This document shows, piece after piece, positions 38,429 through 48,790 of a stretch of DNA of 64,000 nucleotides (position 1 is its first letter; every line of letters starts with the position of its first letter). The stretch comes from Flavobacterium sp. WC2421 (GTDB taxonomy: Bacteria; Bacteroidota; Bacteroidia; Flavobacteriales; Flavobacteriaceae): NCBI RefSeq assembly GCF_040822115.1, contig NZ_CP162004.1, positions 868,001 to 932,000 on the forward strand, read 5' to 3'. Made by a program: the position numbers and the translations under genes. The notes beneath the pieces are model-generated. The model worked only from the letters and a program-made list of their open reading frames with translations, was not told the origin of the DNA and did not search any database.

Positions 38429-38621
38429 TACCAACTTATTGTAAGCATGTTGTTTCTACATAGATAATGACATAAAAGCTATTAAAAAGTGACTTCTATA
38501 CAAATCCATCACCTTCCACAATCATTTATTTTACAAGTTAGCTCAGATTATTAAAATCCATGACGAATAAATAATTCTAAAAATGAGTGTTACTTAAATC
38601 ATTCGATTTACTAAAAAACAA

Positions 38622-38658
38622 AAAGGAGATACTAATGATGTAAATTAGTATCTCCTTT
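38622..38658. terminator. Bidirectional terminator between convergent genes
   Basis: A 15-bp perfect stem (AAAGGAGATACTAAT with its complement at 38644-38658), loop of seven. An A-rich tract on the left gives a T run for the minus-strand TPR gene; the plus side is weaker. Confidence 0.88.
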
Positions 38659-38689
38659 ATTATTAAAAACCTGTTTTGCTTAGCGCAAA

Positions 38690-39985
38690 TTATTCCAATT
38701 TAGATTCTAAATCCCTGCCAATACTTGGACTCAAATCGTAGAAGTTTTCATTAGCGGCTTTAAAAAATGCTGTGGCATTATAGCCTTTTTTGCTTGCTTC
38801 CATAAGCCTACCCATATAATAAAGTTCCAATGCTTCCAATGGTTTGCCAGAAATGTGTTTTTTATAGATTGCGTTTGCTTCATCTATTTTGTTATTGTTC
38901 AATAAGGCAAATGCATACCAAGAATACGTTTGTGGCGTAGCTCTATTTTGTAATTCGGCTTTAGCCAAAGCCTCTGCTTTACCAGGGTTTTTAAGGATTC
39001 CAGTATACAATTGAATTAAATATTTATTGTACATTTTACCATAAATAGAGTCGGTAACAATTGCCTCAAATTCCTTCGCATATTTGGCTTCGGCAACTGC
39101 ATCTTTTTTATGCTGTGCCACTAGAATTAGTTTGTATAACGGATCTGGAGATTTTGTTTTGGTTTGAACAAATTCGAATATTTTTGTAGCCAAGGCATCT
39201 TTACCGTCATTTACCAATGCAATCCATCCGATTCCCATTAAACTATGTAAATCAGAATTATTGATTTTTAAAGATTGTTGGTAACAAGCTAGTGCTTTAT
39301 CCAATTTTCCGGCGTGTGTGTAAAGATCCCCAACATTGGACAGCGCAGTCGATTTAAGTATTGGATTGTTTTCTACAAGACTGTCTGCTTTTTCCATTCG
39401 GGAAATAGACTCCTCTAATTCTCCTAAATAATGTGCCATTTTTGATTTTCTAAATTGATAACCAAAATCTTTAGGATCTTTCATTTTATCTAGATTTGCC
39501 GTGGCTTCTTCTATATTTCCTAACTCAAAATCGACGTCAAAAGTAGTCGCATAACTTTCGGCATTTTTAATTCCAATAGCCTTAGCTTGCTTTAAATAAT
39601 TTTCAGCATTTTTAAAATGATGCTGTAAAATAGCATTAGAGCTTAACGCCAAAAAGGGTCCAGCTTGTTTATTTTCAAATTTATTTTCGATATCCAAAAG
39701 TAAACTATCCGCTTTTGTAACATCATTAATATCTCCTGTTAAATGAAAACGCGCTACCAGATTTCCAGCATATCTCGATTTATTTACCATATCAAAAGCA
39801 TTACCGTTAATACGACTTTGCCAAAATTGTATTTCTTTTTCATTATCTGTTATGGCTTTTGGAGTGCCATAGTTAGTAATTAAACTATCGATATACGTTT
39901 CGGCAACCAATTGCTTTTGGTTGTGTTTGCACTGTATAAATAAAAGACTACTGAATAAAAGGACGGTGATTTTTAAAATGCGCAT
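38690..39985 (-). CDS. TPR-repeat lipoprotein
   Basis: About 431 residues from the lipoprotein-type start MRILKITVLLFSSLLFIQCKH. The earlier ATG at 40015 adds ten polar residues and is less likely. The mature protein is a chain of TPR-like helical pairs, clearest at NVGDLYTHAGKLDKALACYQQSLKINNSDL and SWYAFALLNNNKIDEANAIYKKHI. It is a protein-interaction scaffold predicted to be lipid-anchored. It converges with the HupE gene; a functional link between them is possible but not shown. Confidence 0.85.
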   Translation of the reverse strand: MRILKITVLLFSSLLFIQCKHNQKQLVAETYIDSLITNYGTPKAITDNEKEIQFWQSRINGNAFDMVNKSRYAGNLVARFHLTGDINDVTKADSLLLDIENKFENKQAGPFLALSSNAILQHHFKNAENYLKQAKAIGIKNAESYATTFDVDFELGNIEEATANLDKMKDPKDFGYQFRKSKMAHYLGELEESISRMEKADSLVENNPILKSTALSNVGDLYTHAGKLDKALACYQQSLKINNSDLHSLMGIGWIALVNDGKDALATKIFEFVQTKTKSPDPLYKLILVAQHKKDAVAEAKYAKEFEAIVTDSIYGKMYNKYLIQLYTGILKNPGKAEALAKAELQNRATPQTYSWYAFALLNNNKIDEANAIYKKHISGKPLEALELYYMGRLMEASKKGYNATAFFKAANENFYDLSPSIGRDLESKLE

Positions 39986-40015
39986 GGTTTCTGTTTTTTT
40001 TATATACGAAAACAA

Positions 40016-40326
40016 AGTAATCTTGGATTGGAATCTTTGGAAAATTATGGCAATAAGCTCCTAAGTTAACTCATTTAATTTCAATAATTATACATACCAA
40101 CAATCAGGTTAAAACCAAAGGACAAATGACTAAATCGAGAGTCCTAATTTAGTACTTAAACCACCTAAAAAAATAAGCTAAATTGACAAAAAGCCAGTTT
40201 TTAATTAAATAAACATCTAAAATTTACTGTTATAATTTTGTGCGTTTTTATTAAATTCGTTTTAAATTAACAATATAATTTTTATTTAAAAAAAAATTAA
40301 TAAATTAGAATACTAAATTAATTTTT
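40016..40326. promoter_or_regulatory. Divergent intergenic region with a -7 element for the isomerase gene
   Basis: About 310 AT-rich bases between divergent genes. TAATTTTG at 40233-40240 fits TAnnTTTG for the plus-strand gene at 40327. Nothing else stands out. Confidence 0.45.
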
Positions 40327-41280
40327 ATGAAACGTCGCCAATTTATTCAAACTACTGCCCTATTTTCTGTAGCCTCATTCGTAAACGCAAATGAACTATT
40401 TGTCAAAAATCCACTTATCAATAAAGTAGGATTGGGATTGTTCTCTATCCCTAAAATGTTAGAAAATGACTTTGATGGAGCCTTTGCAATGTTAGCTAAA
40501 ATGGGATACAAAGAAGTGGAGTGTTTTGGACCTTATGAATTCAGTACCGAAAAAGCAAAAACTTCATGGAATGCGGTTACACCACAATTAGGATTCAAAG
40601 GAAGTGGTTTCTTTAATAAAACAGCTTCTGAATTTTATAATGCAGCAAAATCAAATGGAATTAGTATTCCTTCTATGCATACTGACTTTGATACACTACT
40701 AAATAATATGGGCCCATTGGCGGAAGCCGCTAATTTAATAGGTGCAAAATATGTGGTACTCCCTTCGATTCCTGATGCCGAAAGAAAAACCTTGGATGAC
40801 TATAAACGCACAGCTGAAAAATTCAACATAATAGGTGATCAAGCTAAGAAAGCAGGAATCCGTTTTGCTTATCACAATCATGGATATGGCTTAAACCATG
40901 TGGATGGGGTGATGCCATTGGATATTATTTTTAATCAAACTGACCCCAATTTAGTCTTTTTTGAAATGGATCTTTACTGGACAATTGCTGGTGGAGCAGA
41001 TCCTGTTGAGTTGTTTAAAAAACACAAAGACAGATATAAAATGGTACATATAAAAGATATGAAAGAAGCTAAAAGATTCTCAGGAGATGGTGGTGATGCC
41101 TCCCAATGGATTAGTCTTTTTCCTTTCATGACTTCATGTGGTGAAGGTGTGCTAGATTTATCTACAATACTTACAGCCGCAAAACAAAATGGTGTTGAGC
41201 ATTTCTTCGTCGAACAAGATATGGTACAATCGCCTGACATTGCTTTGAAAAAAAGTATCGATTATTTAAAAACGCTGTAA
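40327..41280 (+). CDS. Sugar phosphate isomerase/epimerase family protein, exported
   Basis: The 317-residue product starts MKRRQFIQTTALFSVASFVNA. This twin-arginine-like signal (RRQFIQ) implies Tat export of a folded, metal-bearing enzyme. The body is a xylose-isomerase-like TIM barrel. FAMLAKMGYKEVECFGPYEF, IRFAYHNHGYG, FFEMDLYWTIAGGADPVELF, MVHIKDMK and HFFVEQD supply the usual His, Glu and Asp metal ligands. It probably acts on a sugar in the periplasm. No pathway partner adjoins. Confidence 0.9.
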   Translation: MKRRQFIQTTALFSVASFVNANELFVKNPLINKVGLGLFSIPKMLENDFDGAFAMLAKMGYKEVECFGPYEFSTEKAKTSWNAVTPQLGFKGSGFFNKTASEFYNAAKSNGISIPSMHTDFDTLLNNMGPLAEAANLIGAKYVVLPSIPDAERKTLDDYKRTAEKFNIIGDQAKKAGIRFAYHNHGYGLNHVDGVMPLDIIFNQTDPNLVFFEMDLYWTIAGGADPVELFKKHKDRYKMVHIKDMKEAKRFSGDGGDASQWISLFPFMTSCGEGVLDLSTILTAAKQNGVEHFFVEQDMVQSPDIALKKSIDYLKTL

Positions 41281-41558
41281 TTTATTTTTATACTACTACT
41301 TTAGATCGTTTTTAGCTTCTTTTTTATTTTATAAAAAGAGATTAGACTTTTTAAAACGAATGGAGTTCTATGTCCTAATTTACAACTGAACTGATTTTTA
41401 AATTCGATACTTAAAACCCTCAAATTCAAAAATGAATGGCAATGTATTTTATTTCCTTTAGAGAAAGTACGTCTTTCTATCGGCGTTCTATAGGAAACTG
41501 TCGATTTGCATTTTAAGACTTAATTTATTGCGTATATTTATTTTTTAAATTGCAACAA

Positions 41559-42617
41559 ATGAAACCTTTTTCAGTCAAAGACATTTCTATTTTTTCAAAA
41601 GCTTTGATCTTTTTAGGGCTGCTTATAGTTCAAAGTATGCCACTATATATGAATATTAGTTTTCCAATAGAATTTTGGTTAAAACAAACTTTCATGTATT
41701 TTATATGGATTTTAGTGTTTTATATCACTTATAAAATAATTATCCCAAAACTTTTATTTCAAGGTAAGAACGGCTTTTTTTTTATCGCAATATGCGCTCT
41801 AATAGTTTTGGTTTTAAACATTAGTGATACGTATACTTCGTTTACAAATCTTGATGTTATTTTAAACCAGCATTTTAAATTATCCAAAAAAGACAATATG
41901 CATGGTGCTTTGATTTCAAATTTAAGCGAAATCATAATAACCTTACTAATGGTGGGTGCCAGTACCGTAATAAGTGTGGCCAAAAAACTGCAAACAGAAA
42001 CACAAGTGCGCCAAAATCTGGAAAAGGAGAAAGTCATTTCAGAACTCTCTTTTCTAAAATCCCAAATCAACCCACACTTTTTTTTTAATATCCTAAATAG
42101 TATTTATGCCTTAGCGGGTACCGAAAATAATCCTGCACGTGAAGCCATTTATACTCTATCTCACATGATGCGATATGTATTGTATGATACCAAAAATAAT
42201 CTAACTACGCTACGTAAAGAAGTAAACTTTGTAGAAGATTACCTTAAACTGATGGAGTTGAGAATTACGGATAAAGTGCAGGTAATATTTGATAAACCAA
42301 AAAACATAAAAGATGTAGAAGTTGCGCCAATGCTATTTTTACCTTTTATCGAAAATGCCTATAAACACGGAATTAGCGGGATTTATCCAAGCTATATTTA
42401 CATAGGTATTGAACAGTCGGAAAAATCTATTCAAATTGAAGTTCGCAATTCTATATTCGAAAATCAAACACTAAGTAAAGAAGAAAGTAACGGAATTGGG
42501 TTAGTCAACACCCGCAGAAGACTCGATCTAATATATCCAAACAAGTATGAATTGACAACCACCGAAGATCTAGTTCAAAAGGAATACTGTGTAACCTTAA
42601 AATTACAAATCTCATGA
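41559..42617 (+). CDS. LytS-type sensor histidine kinase
   Basis: About 352 residues. Four N-terminal membrane spans are followed by a His_kinase domain with the phospho-acceptor region LSFLKSQINPHFFFNILNSIYALAG. A GHKL ATPase follows (N box LPFIENAYKHGI, later NGIGLVNTRRRLDLIYP). The ATG at 41559 is taken; the TTG nine bases earlier is unlikely. The stop overlaps the next gene's ATG by four bases, so kinase and LytTR regulator are translationally coupled. The stimulus is unknown; the TonB receptor gene downstream is a likely target. Confidence 0.95.
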   Translation: MKPFSVKDISIFSKALIFLGLLIVQSMPLYMNISFPIEFWLKQTFMYFIWILVFYITYKIIIPKLLFQGKNGFFFIAICALIVLVLNISDTYTSFTNLDVILNQHFKLSKKDNMHGALISNLSEIIITLLMVGASTVISVAKKLQTETQVRQNLEKEKVISELSFLKSQINPHFFFNILNSIYALAGTENNPAREAIYTLSHMMRYVLYDTKNNLTTLRKEVNFVEDYLKLMELRITDKVQVIFDKPKNIKDVEVAPMLFLPFIENAYKHGISGIYPSYIYIGIEQSEKSIQIEVRNSIFENQTLSKEESNGIGLVNTRRRLDLIYPNKYELTTTEDLVQKEYCVTLKLQIS

Positions 42618-43366
42618 TATTAAAATGTATTGCGGTTGATGATGAACCGCTAGCGCTACAAATTATAGTTTCATACATAGAGCAATCACCTTCCTTGTCG
42701 TTAATAGGACAATTTTCGAATGCCATTGAAGCATTAAAAACAATTCATGAGCAAGATATAGACATATTATTTCTTGACATTAGAATGCCCGACATCAATG
42801 GAATTGAACTCGCTAAAATTGTAGAACAATACCGTGTAAAAGGGAATTTAAGAATCATATTTACAACTGCTTTTGATCAATATGCGCTTGACGGCTATAA
42901 AGTAGATGCTCTTGATTACCTCCTTAAACCTTTTAGTTTTCTTGATTTCAATAAATCGGTTGCAAAGGCGCTTGGATATTTTGAACTTATTAGAAATCCA
43001 GAACAGGAAATAAGAAAATTTAGCCCTCCTATTCCCGAAGCCGAAGTAGCTTACATTTATCTAAAATTTGAATACCAACTCGTACGAATTGCTGTTGACG
43101 ATATCATTTATATTGAAAGTATGAAAGATTATGTAAAAGTGTATCGACTAAGTGAAGACAAGCCTTTATTGTCTTTAACCAGTATGAAATCTCTTGAAGA
43201 AAAGCTTCCCGAAAATAAATTTATGCGCATTCACCGATCTTTCATTGTGTCTTTGGACAAAATAAAATCAGCCACTAAAAATTCTGTACAAATTGATAAA
43301 GTAACCATTACGGTAACAGATCAATACAAAGAGAATTTTATAGCATTCTTCCAAGGGTGGTCTTAA
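42614..43366 (+). CDS. LytTR-family response regulator
   Basis: The 250-residue product has a receiver domain (acidic pair in AVDDEPLAL, phospho-acceptor Asp in DILFLDIRMPDINGIELA, Lys in LLKPFSF). The C-terminal LytTR DNA-binding domain has DIIYIESMKDYVKVYR, ENKFMRIHRSFIVSLDKI. It overlaps the kinase gene by four bases (ATGA). It probably binds direct repeats near promoters, with the TonB-dependent receptor 150 bases downstream as the obvious candidate. Confidence 0.95.
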   Translation: MILKCIAVDDEPLALQIIVSYIEQSPSLSLIGQFSNAIEALKTIHEQDIDILFLDIRMPDINGIELAKIVEQYRVKGNLRIIFTTAFDQYALDGYKVDALDYLLKPFSFLDFNKSVAKALGYFELIRNPEQEIRKFSPPIPEAEVAYIYLKFEYQLVRIAVDDIIYIESMKDYVKVYRLSEDKPLLSLTSMKSLEEKLPENKFMRIHRSFIVSLDKIKSATKNSVQIDKVTITVTDQYKENFIAFFQGWS

Positions 43367-43515
43367 ATTTTTAAAATACTAAACTTCCGTCGACGTTCTC
43401 GGTCTCTCTGTCGAATGTGCTGGTATATGTTCCTATTAAGATATTGCTTTGTACTGAATCTAAACGAATTGATTAAAACGATTCTCCGAGATTTAGAACT
43501 TAAAATATCTTAAAA

Positions 43516-46005
43516 ATGAAAAAAATTATCCTGCTCACCGTGTTGCTTTTTTCTGCCATAGCTGTACAGTCACAAACTTTTACAGGTACATCTAGTTTAA
43601 AAGGTAAAATAACTGGTACTGTCATCGATTCGATAACAAAGGCTCCAGTAGATTATGCTTCTATAAGCATTTCTAAAATTAATTTAGACAAACCCTTAAC
43701 TGGTACTTTGACCGATGCTTCTGGAACCTTTAAATTAAATGAAATTCAAGTTGGAACTTATACCCTTACCATTTCATTTATTGGCTACAAAGACAAGACT
43801 ATTAAAGAAATAACTACAACTGATTCAAAATTAGATTTTGAAATTGGTGAAATAGCCTTGAGTCCTGAAACGAATACTTTGAAAGAAGTGGTAATTGTAG
43901 GAACAGCACAACAGGTAGTTAATAAAATTGATAAAATCGTTTACAACGTAGAAAAAGACCTAACAGCTGGTGGTGGTAATGCTACTGATGTATTGCAAAA
44001 AGTACCTATGGTAAATGTAGATATCAATGGAAATGTATCGATTCGTGGAGACGCAAATGTACGTGTATTAATCAACGGAAAACCATCAGGAGCTACTTCT
44101 GCCAACCTTGCGGATGTGTTGAAAACAATCCCTGCTGACCAGATTAAAAACATAGAAGTGGTTACTTCGCCTTCGGCAAAGTATGATGCAGAAGGATCTG
44201 CAGGAATCATAAACATTATTACTAAACAAAAAAGCACTTCGGGTGTAAGTGGATCTGTAAGTGGTGGTATTGGTACGAGACAAAATAACTTTAATGCCAA
44301 TATAAATTACAACAAAAATCGTTTCAGCCTTTCGGCAAATGTTGGATTCAACAATGGATGGCCACAAGAATCATCATCTGAATCAACACAAGCTTTTGAC
44401 AATAGTTCAGCCAAAAGTCTGCAAGTTACCAAAGGCATAAACGAAGTAAAACGCAGCGGTTTACTAGCATCCGTAAACGCTGGATATGATTTTAATACTT
44501 TCAATAGTTTGACTACTACATTTAGATATAATAAGGGAGGATTTGAGCGAACAGGTACAAATGATAATCAATTTACTGATTATATGAATGCTTCAAATAG
44601 TAGTGTTTATAAAGGAGAAAGCAGTTCTAAAAATGCATTTGGAGGATTTGATTGGAATCTAAATTATGCTCATAAATTCTCAAAAGAAGGACATGAACTT
44701 ACCTTTTCATCACAATGGAGTCACAGCATTGTAGAAACTAATTATCAAAATATATACTCTAGTTTTTATACCAACCAAAAGGCGAATAATGACGGAGCAA
44801 ACAATGAATACACCCTACAATTAGATTATACTTTACCAGTAACCGAAAAATTCAAACTGGAAGCGGGTGGTAAATCAATCACAAGAAGGATTTCGAGCGA
44901 TTTTCAAAATTATGTTCCTGATAGTCAAAACGCATTTGTTTTTGACCCTATTAGTTCTAATTTATACAATTACAATCAAGATGTTACTTCAATCTATTCC
45001 GTGGGAACGGTAACTTTGCCTAAAGGTTTTACGGTAATGGCGGGGGCACGATTTGAAAATACAGCTATCAAAGGCGATCCTACAAATGAGCTACAAACAG
45101 ATTTGAATCCGTTTACAATAAAATACGGAACCTTTATTCCTAGTTTTACTTTACAAAAAGCATTATCACAATCAGCATCATTAAAACTGACTTATAGCAA
45201 ACGTATTTCAAGACCAAGCCTTACTTACTTGAACCCGTTTATCAATAAATCAAATATTCAAGCACAAACACAAGGAAATCCAACACTGGATCCTGAAATT
45301 TCTCAAACTGTAGAACTAGGGTATTCTACCTTTTCACAAAAGCGCACGATAAATATTTCGGCTTATTATAAATACACTGCCGATTTAATTGAAGGCATTG
45401 CAACACCATTGCAAGACGAAACGGGAACAATTACAAATTATCAAAATATTGGAAGCAATAAATCATTTGGAATGAGCTTTTTTGGATCTGTAAATCCGTT
45501 TAAAATTTTAACCCTACGTGGTAACTTTAATGCTTTTACTTACAAGCCAGATCCAACAGGAATTTACAGCTTAGAGCAATCAAGTAATGGAACATCCATT
45601 CAATATTCCGCATTTGTAAGTGGTACATTGCAATTAAAAAACAACATTGCAGCCGAAGCTTTTATAATCCAAAATTCGTCTAAGAAAACGCTTCAAGGAA
45701 CCAGTCCCGCTTTTAATCTAATGGTTTTTGGTGTCAAAAAACAATTCTGGAATAAAGCCGCATCACTTGGTGTTAATATAGTATCTCCGTTCAAAAAAGA
45801 ATTAGAATTTAAACAAGTTTCAAGCGGACAGGGATTCAGTCAAAGCAGTACCTTTAAATTCCCAATCCGTTCATTTGGACTTACCTTCAGCTATAATTTT
45901 GGTTCCATGAAATTCACTGGAGCTAAAAAGAAAGGCATCAATAATGATGATCTTAAAGAAGGAGAACAAAACAATCAAGGTGGTGGTATGCCAGCAATGA
46001 AATAA
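43516..46005 (+). CDS. TonB-dependent receptor-like outer-membrane beta-barrel protein
   Basis: The 829-residue product has a signal peptide (MKKIILLTVLLFSAIAVQSQ) and a carboxypeptidase-like domain (GKITGTVIDSITKAPVDYASISI). The plug domain reads NATDVLQKVPMVNVDINGNVSIRGDANVRVLINGKPSG, then NIEVVTSPSAKYDAEGSAGIINIITKQ. A barrel of the outer-membrane beta-barrel family (OMP_b-brl_3-like) follows. The C-terminus extends past the last strand with a polar tail (EGEQNNQGGGMPAMK). It lies behind the LytS/LytTR pair, which suggests regulation by that system. Substrate unknown. Confidence 0.92.
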   Translation: MKKIILLTVLLFSAIAVQSQTFTGTSSLKGKITGTVIDSITKAPVDYASISISKINLDKPLTGTLTDASGTFKLNEIQVGTYTLTISFIGYKDKTIKEITTTDSKLDFEIGEIALSPETNTLKEVVIVGTAQQVVNKIDKIVYNVEKDLTAGGGNATDVLQKVPMVNVDINGNVSIRGDANVRVLINGKPSGATSANLADVLKTIPADQIKNIEVVTSPSAKYDAEGSAGIINIITKQKSTSGVSGSVSGGIGTRQNNFNANINYNKNRFSLSANVGFNNGWPQESSSESTQAFDNSSAKSLQVTKGINEVKRSGLLASVNAGYDFNTFNSLTTTFRYNKGGFERTGTNDNQFTDYMNASNSSVYKGESSSKNAFGGFDWNLNYAHKFSKEGHELTFSSQWSHSIVETNYQNIYSSFYTNQKANNDGANNEYTLQLDYTLPVTEKFKLEAGGKSITRRISSDFQNYVPDSQNAFVFDPISSNLYNYNQDVTSIYSVGTVTLPKGFTVMAGARFENTAIKGDPTNELQTDLNPFTIKYGTFIPSFTLQKALSQSASLKLTYSKRISRPSLTYLNPFINKSNIQAQTQGNPTLDPEISQTVELGYSTFSQKRTINISAYYKYTADLIEGIATPLQDETGTITNYQNIGSNKSFGMSFFGSVNPFKILTLRGNFNAFTYKPDPTGIYSLEQSSNGTSIQYSAFVSGTLQLKNNIAAEAFIIQNSSKKTLQGTSPAFNLMVFGVKKQFWNKAASLGVNIVSPFKKELEFKQVSSGQGFSQSSTFKFPIRSFGLTFSYNFGSMKFTGAKKKGINNDDLKEGEQNNQGGGMPAMK

Positions 46006-46030
46006 GAAAATAAGACCTGCCAGAAAACTC

Positions 46031-46067
46031 AAAAAGGTTTCAGAATAAGCTCCTGAAACCTTTTTTT
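46031..46067. terminator. Bidirectional terminator
   Basis: AAAAAGGTTTCAG (46031-46043) pairs with CTGAAACCTTTTT (46053-46065) and is followed by more T. It lies between the convergent receptor and SDR genes. Confidence 0.9.
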
Positions 46068-46104
46068 AGTCACTTTATTATGATAAATTCATTAGCTTTT
46101 TTAA

Positions 46105-47172
46105 TTAAGGAATTAATCTTTCTAGGCGGAGCTTTTCAAATAAATCGTAAAAAGATTCTTCAGTTCTCTGATAAACACTAAAGCCCAGTGTACGACTTTT
46201 AGACATATCAGTCATCACTTCTATGGGGCGTCCCAAGTCAAGATCCGTATGCCAAGGAGAGGCCAATCTATCTATATTTGATTCTTCAAGAGCATGTTCC
46301 AGAGCTATTTTTCCCCAAACAGGAGCTTGATTCTCCATTTGCTCTTCAAGAGGATGAATCATACCATCATAACCTATTGCCTCAATCCCGAACGAAGATG
46401 CTATTTTTCCCCACAGCCATTTCCAGCGAAAATAGTCTCCATTTACGACATTAAATGCTTCATTTTTGGCCGCTTCCGTAGTAGAAGCCCAAATTAAATG
46501 CTCTGCTAATACTCTAGCATCCGTAACATCCGAAAGTCCATTCCATTGTGCTTCTGAACCTGGCCACTGAAACGATTTTCCATTTTCTTTGCAAATGCTA
46601 GCATACACAGCAAGGGTTGTTCCTAGATTCATTAAGTTACCCACCGCTTTCCCAATAACAGTGTGCGGACGGTGAATGCTCCATGTAAAACCATCACGTG
46701 CTGCTGCGGCATAAACTTCGTCCTCTTGTGCATAGTAAAAGTTTTCTATGTCAAGACGAGGTTGTTCTTCTCTAAATGGGGTTTCGGGTAAAAATCCTTC
46801 TTTGGCGTAAGCCTCAAAAGGTCCAAGATAATGTTTCAATCCTGTAACAAGCGCTACGTGCTGCACTGATTTTTTAGAAGATAAGGCCTCTAGAAGATTT
46901 CTAACCATCAAGCTATTTACTCTTATATTTTCTGCTTCAGTATCCTGACGCATCCAACTTGTAATGTAAACATGGGTAGGAGAAACATCTTTTAAAGCTA
47001 GCTTTAAATTTTCAAGATCTAAAAGATCAGCAGCAACAGGCTGTAGATTTTCTATATCTTTTCGAGGGTTTCTGGCTAAGCCAAAAGTGATCCAGCCTCT
47101 AGCAATAAGTCTTTCTGCAAGATTATTACCTGTAATCCCTGTTGCCCCAACTATTAACGCTATATTTTTCAT
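46105..47172 (-). CDS. SDR-family oxidoreductase of the PRISE (progesterone 5-beta-reductase-like) type
   Basis: About 355 residues starting MKNIALIVGATGITGNNLAERL. The glycine motif GATGITGN binds NAD(P)H, and NPRKD following it suggests NADPH. FYYAQEDEVYAA contains the active-site YxxxDE-like segment of the PRISE group, and WSIHRPHTVIG follows. I start at 47172; the longer reading (47241) adds 23 residues before the Rossmann motif. Such enzymes reduce enones or similar carbonyls. The Crp-type regulator gene lies just upstream on the same strand, so joint regulation is plausible. Confidence 0.9.
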   Translation of the reverse strand: MKNIALIVGATGITGNNLAERLIARGWITFGLARNPRKDIENLQPVAADLLDLENLKLALKDVSPTHVYITSWMRQDTEAENIRVNSLMVRNLLEALSSKKSVQHVALVTGLKHYLGPFEAYAKEGFLPETPFREEQPRLDIENFYYAQEDEVYAAAARDGFTWSIHRPHTVIGKAVGNLMNLGTTLAVYASICKENGKSFQWPGSEAQWNGLSDVTDARVLAEHLIWASTTEAAKNEAFNVVNGDYFRWKWLWGKIASSFGIEAIGYDGMIHPLEEQMENQAPVWGKIALEHALEESNIDRLASPWHTDLDLGRPIEVMTDMSKSRTLGFSVYQRTEESFYDLFEKLRLERLIP

Positions 47173-47265
47173 ATTTGTGTTTTTAAATTTTGAAGTACAA
47201 AATTCGAAAACAGCCATGGAATAATATAGGACATACATCACATCTTTTTTGTGACCTATATCACA

Positions 47266-47829
47266 TCAATGCGATAAACGACTCAATGTCTCTCTCGAAA
47301 TTCCAAGATAAGAGGCTATTAAAGTTTTAGGAATACGGTGAATCAAATCTGGATATAATTGGATAAATTGCGCATATCGTTCCTCAGAATTCTTGCTCAT
47401 TAACGATAGAATCCTGCTTTGAAGTGCAATATTACCAGCGGTCATTTTTTGCAAAAAGAAGAACTCCATTTTCTGTAACTCTGCGCACAGCTTTTGCCTG
47501 TTTTCAAGAGTGATGTAATACGTTTGTGCATCTTCTAAACAATCAATATTGAGTGTGGCATTTTGATTATTATAAAATCCGTGACTATCCGTTACCCACC
47601 AATCTTCCATGGCAAATTGAAGAATATGACTCTTACCCGAGTGGTCTATATAATACGATTTCAACAAACCTTTAACTACGAAATGAACATACGGAACGGG
47701 ATTATCTTGCTGAACTAGATATTGATGTTTTTTATATTTTCCTATCGAAAAGTGAGAAAGCACAAATAGAAATTCATCATCCGTTAATAGTACTATTTTC
47801 TCAATATGTTGTCTTAAAATTGCTTCCAT
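47266..47829 (-). CDS. Crp/Fnr-family transcriptional regulator
   Basis: The 187-residue product has an N-terminal cyclic-nucleotide-like beta-barrel (YLVQQDNPVPYVHFVVKGLLKSYY). The C-terminal HTH reads IPKTLIASYLGISRETLSRL. The length and the HTH type are those of the many Bacteroidota Crp/Fnr-like regulators that often control a neighbouring enzyme gene. No cysteine cluster for Fe-S sensing is visible. The SDR gene follows 93 bases downstream on the same strand and is the likely target. The 367-base gap upstream (47830-48196) is AT-rich and shows nothing I can name. Confidence 0.92.
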   Translation of the reverse strand: MEAILRQHIEKIVLLTDDEFLFVLSHFSIGKYKKHQYLVQQDNPVPYVHFVVKGLLKSYYIDHSGKSHILQFAMEDWWVTDSHGFYNNQNATLNIDCLEDAQTYYITLENRQKLCAELQKMEFFFLQKMTAGNIALQSRILSLMSKNSEERYAQFIQLYPDLIHRIPKTLIASYLGISRETLSRLSH

Positions 47830-48196
47830 TATTTGTTTTTAAAAAACGGTATAAAAATAATTAAAAAAAGGAGACTGACTACAACTCACAATTATTGGGT
47901 TTTATTTATTAAAGGGTGACTGCTTGAAGTATAACTTGCTTTTTATTTGATAAGATACAAAATAGTAGGAATAATTAGATCATAAGCAGTAGTATTAACC
48001 GGCTTGATTTAACTATTTCGTTTTTGATTAAATATTCAAAACCATTCACCGCTTTTTCTGTTACTCAGCAAAATAATGCACAAAAGAAACTTTTATAAAC
48101 GTAAAATCTACATTTGAATTATAGGTGTTAAATAAAGGAGCAGTTTTTCTCTTTTTTTATTTTAAAAATTCGATATTTACATTTAAAAATAAATAA

Positions 48197-48589
48197 ATGA
48201 TGGTACGAAGAAGATTTATAGGATCAACAGCTTTATTGGGAATTGCTGGTATTTTTGGATTTGCAAAACGACCAATTGAAAAACCTTTATTACACCATGT
48301 ATTTTTTTGGTTAAAAAACCCAGAATCCGAAGCAGATAAACAACAATTAATTTCTGGTCTAAAAACCTTAGCTGCCATTCCAACGATTCGTCATATTCAT
48401 GTAGGTGTTTTGGCCTCTACTGAAAAACGGGAGGTAGTAGACACCTCTTGGGATGTATCGGAACTCATGTTTTTTGATGATGAAGCGGGTCAAAAAGTAT
48501 ATCAGGATCACCCAATTCATCAAGCTTTTGTGAAGAACTGTTCCCATCTTTGGACCAAAGTACTTGTTTATGATTCTATTGATGTGTAA
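48197..48589 (+). CDS. Dabb-family (stress-responsive alpha/beta barrel) protein
   Basis: The 130-residue product has a hydrophobic N-terminal segment with RRRFIGSTALLGIAGIFGFA, a possible Tat-type signal. One Dabb domain follows (LLHHVFFWLKNPESEADKQQLISGLKTLAAIPTIRHIHVG, then VSELMFFDDEAGQKVYQDHPIHQAFV). Dabb proteins form small dimeric barrels; function varies. Two ATG codons stand in a row at the start. It is followed after 200 bases by a PepSY-type gene on the same strand. Confidence 0.88.
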   Translation: MMVRRRFIGSTALLGIAGIFGFAKRPIEKPLLHHVFFWLKNPESEADKQQLISGLKTLAAIPTIRHIHVGVLASTEKREVVDTSWDVSELMFFDDEAGQKVYQDHPIHQAFVKNCSHLWTKVLVYDSIDV

Positions 48590-48790
48590 CCAATGAAAAT
48601 GAAATTATCATGAATGTTCTATTCTAAAAGTAGCATTACAATTGAAGTTTGAAGAATTATTTCTTGAAACCTTTCTTATAGAAAATCGTGAAGTAAATAA
48701 AACTAAAAAAAATATTTACTTGATTAAACCTTTTATAGCTTTTGAGGTCAAATAAAGAAAAATAAAAAACTATAAAAAAACCATTTACTT

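Noticed and set aside
41550..41558. TTG start for the LytS-type kinase
   Set aside because: An ATG nine bases downstream gives the natural MKPFSVKD start.
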